From an uncultured Phascolarctobacterium sp. (GTDB lineage Bacteria > Bacillota > Negativicutes > Acidaminococcales > Acidaminococcaceae), in NCBI RefSeq assembly GCF_900753045.1, contig NZ_CAADXO010000036.1:1-15340 (forward strand): a stretch of DNA of 15,340 nt. The letters are read 5' to 3'. The notes beneath the pieces were generated by a model. It was not told the origin of the DNA, did not search any database, and was given only the letters and a program-made list of their open reading frames with translations. Shown here piece by piece: positions 14,207 to 15,340 of this stretch (positions are counted from its first letter, which is position 1; each line of letters starts with the position of its first letter). A program made the translations under genes and the position numbers.

Positions 14207-15340
14207 TTATTGATGCCACAATCCATAATAATGAATAATATAGTTTGTTAAAGCATCCTCATATTCTGTATCCGGTACAGGCTTATCCATCTGGTCGACA
14301 AAATGACGCTCATCCGACCAGTAAAACGCCTTACCGCCAAAGTAACCTAAGGCATAGGGAATATCCGTAGGCTGCAGAAGATTGCGGCCCATGAATTTGT
14401 CCGGCACGTCGATGCCCAACAGATACAAAAGCGTCGGTGCCAAATCGATCTGCGAAGCATATTCATTGGTGCGCAGATTATTGAGCGGTGCGAGATTCTT
14501 CGACACAAAAATTAGCGGAATCGGTGCAATACTCTGCTTATCCTCAGCCTTGGTAACGAGCTTTGTGTACTCACCGCCGCTGTGCGGATTATGGTCACTT
14601 GTAATGATGAACAAAGTTCTGTCATCCATCAGGCCACGCTTCTGTGCTTCCTTAAAGAAATGCTCCAACGTTTTATCAACCCAATAAACGCCGCGCACTG
14701 TAATAAACTGGTTGCTGCGTACATTATCCGGCATTTCGTTCCAGCTGAAGCCTGTATAAGGATAGGGCTGATGCATATCCAGCGTTTTAGTAACCATCAC
14801 CAGACGGTCATTCTTCGCTTTGGCTTTTTCCAGCAGCTTCAGTGTTTCCTCATACATTACGTCATTATGGAAGCCCCAGCCGCTGGCACCTGTATAGCCC
14901 TGTTTTTCCAGATATTCCTTGGCATAGTATTCGTTCATACCGAACTGTGTCGGATATTCGCGCAGCTCGTTGGCATAATACTGGCTGGAGGCATTCATGA
15001 AAATGCCGCGCATCCCTGCTGCCTGCACGCTGCGGAACAGCGATGGCGTATTTCTACCTGGAAGATCCTTATCCATAATCAGATGCGAACGGAAGGTAGC
15101 ATTCAGGCCCTGCGTTGTCGGCACGGCAGAGGAATAATACCTGTTCATATGCGGATAACGGATAACAAGACTATTCAAAAACGGAGTAGCTTCTTCGGGA
15201 ATATCATGGTTATAGTAGTTGATGTAATCACGGTGCATGGATTCCAGAATCAGCAGAACAACTCTGTCATACTGCGGTTTGATTTTGGCAATCTTTGCTT
15301 TAGGCTCATCAATGCCCATTTCCGTCAGACGTTTTTTATC
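14207..15340 (-). CDS. LtaS-like sulfatase/phosphoglycerol transferase, 5' end outside window
   Basis: This is the catalytic domain of an LTA synthase-type protein of the sulfatase (alkaline phosphatase) superfamily, which moves phosphoglycerol or similar groups onto envelope polymers outside the membrane. The frame is open through the edge of the window: seven codons precede the ATG at 15319. The N-terminal membrane helices usual for the family are therefore probably outside, and the ATG is unlikely to be the start. Counting from that ATG, the metal glutamate is in LILESMH (E26), the nucleophile threonine in PTTQG (T68 or T69), a histidine in LDMHQPYPY (H183), and the metal pair D242-H243 in TSDHNPHSGGEY. 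A terminator follows at 14163-14196. Whether it makes teichoic acid or modifies another glycan is unknown. Confidence 0.9.
   Translation of the reverse strand, partial: DKKRLTEMGIDEPKAKIAKIKPQYDRVVLLILESMHRDYINYYNHDIPEEATPFLNSLVIRYPHMNRYYSSAVPTTQGLNATFRSHLIMDKDLPGRNTPSLFRSVQAAGMRGIFMNASSQYYANELREYPTQFGMNEYYAKEYLEKQGYTGASGWGFHNDVMYEETLKLLEKAKAKNDRLVMVTKTLDMHQPYPYTGFSWNEMPDNVRSNQFITVRGVYWVDKTLEHFFKEAQKRGLMDDRTLFIITSDHNPHSGGEYTKLVTKAEDKQSIAPIPLIFVSKNLAPLNNLRTNEYASQIDLAPTLLYLLGIDVPDKFMGRNLLQPTDIPYALGYFGGKAFYWSDERHFVDQMDKPVPDTEYEDALTNYIIHYYGLWHQ

Noticed and set aside
1..15340. CRISPR array, insertion sequence or prophage
   Set aside because: No regularly spaced repeats, transposase, integrase or phage structural genes were found on either strand.

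Overview
The window looks like a chromosomal segment of an anaerobic, moderate-GC member of the Bacillota. Nearly every gene has a strong GGAGG-type ribosome binding site. The promoters are textbook sigma-A type, with TATAAT boxes and 17-18 base spacers. The gene content is an LtaS-like sulfatase, a DcuC carrier, MntP, a YqjE-like M20 peptidase and polyphosphate genes. A diderm Bacillota lineage such as the Negativicutes (for example Phascolarctobacterium or a relative) would fit, but this is inference from gene content and style, not a database result. All genes but one read on the minus strand; the exception is the exopolyphosphatase at 5245-6777. I see no insertion sequence, prophage or CRISPR array.

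Layout. Positions 1-195 hold a tRNA transcription unit: a near-consensus promoter, a tRNA-Arg(CCU)-like gene whose 3' half is degenerate, and the first 21 bases of another tRNA. Positions 211-1301 hold two unrecognised proteins, one with its own promoter and terminator. Positions 1378-6822 form a polyphosphate block. The ppk1 gene is translationally coupled to a Ppx/GppA-HD protein with eroded phosphate-binding loops. A second, canonical Ppx/GppA-HD protein is transcribed divergently. The 214-base region between the two contains a long hairpin and a perfect palindrome. Positions 6826-7550 hold a Phd/YefM-RelE/ParE toxin-antitoxin pair with a clear promoter.

Positions 7559-11412 appear to be one run of co-directional genes behind a single promoter: a UDG-superfamily protein, the two halves of a ThrE-type amino-acid exporter, the manganese exporter MntP and a YqjE/PepT-like M20 peptidase, closed by a terminator. 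Positions 11416-14122 are a two-gene operon of a DcuC-family carrier and a CapA-family protein without a signal peptide. It has a promoter, an upstream GntR-like palindrome and a strong terminator. Positions 14163-15340 hold the catalytic domain of an LtaS-like sulfatase that runs off the window.

How the genes work together. The polyphosphate block pairs synthesis (Ppk1) with degradation (canonical Ppx), and the eroded Ppx paralogue co-expressed with Ppk1 is a plausible regulator. The peptidase, ThrE pair and MntP suggest amino-acid and metal homeostasis. The DcuC-CapA pair is the least explained association. The strongest candidates for new biology are the eroded-Ppx/Ppk1 versus Ppx arrangement with its structured intergenic region, the CapA-DcuC module, and the degenerate but well-promoted tRNA-Arg gene.
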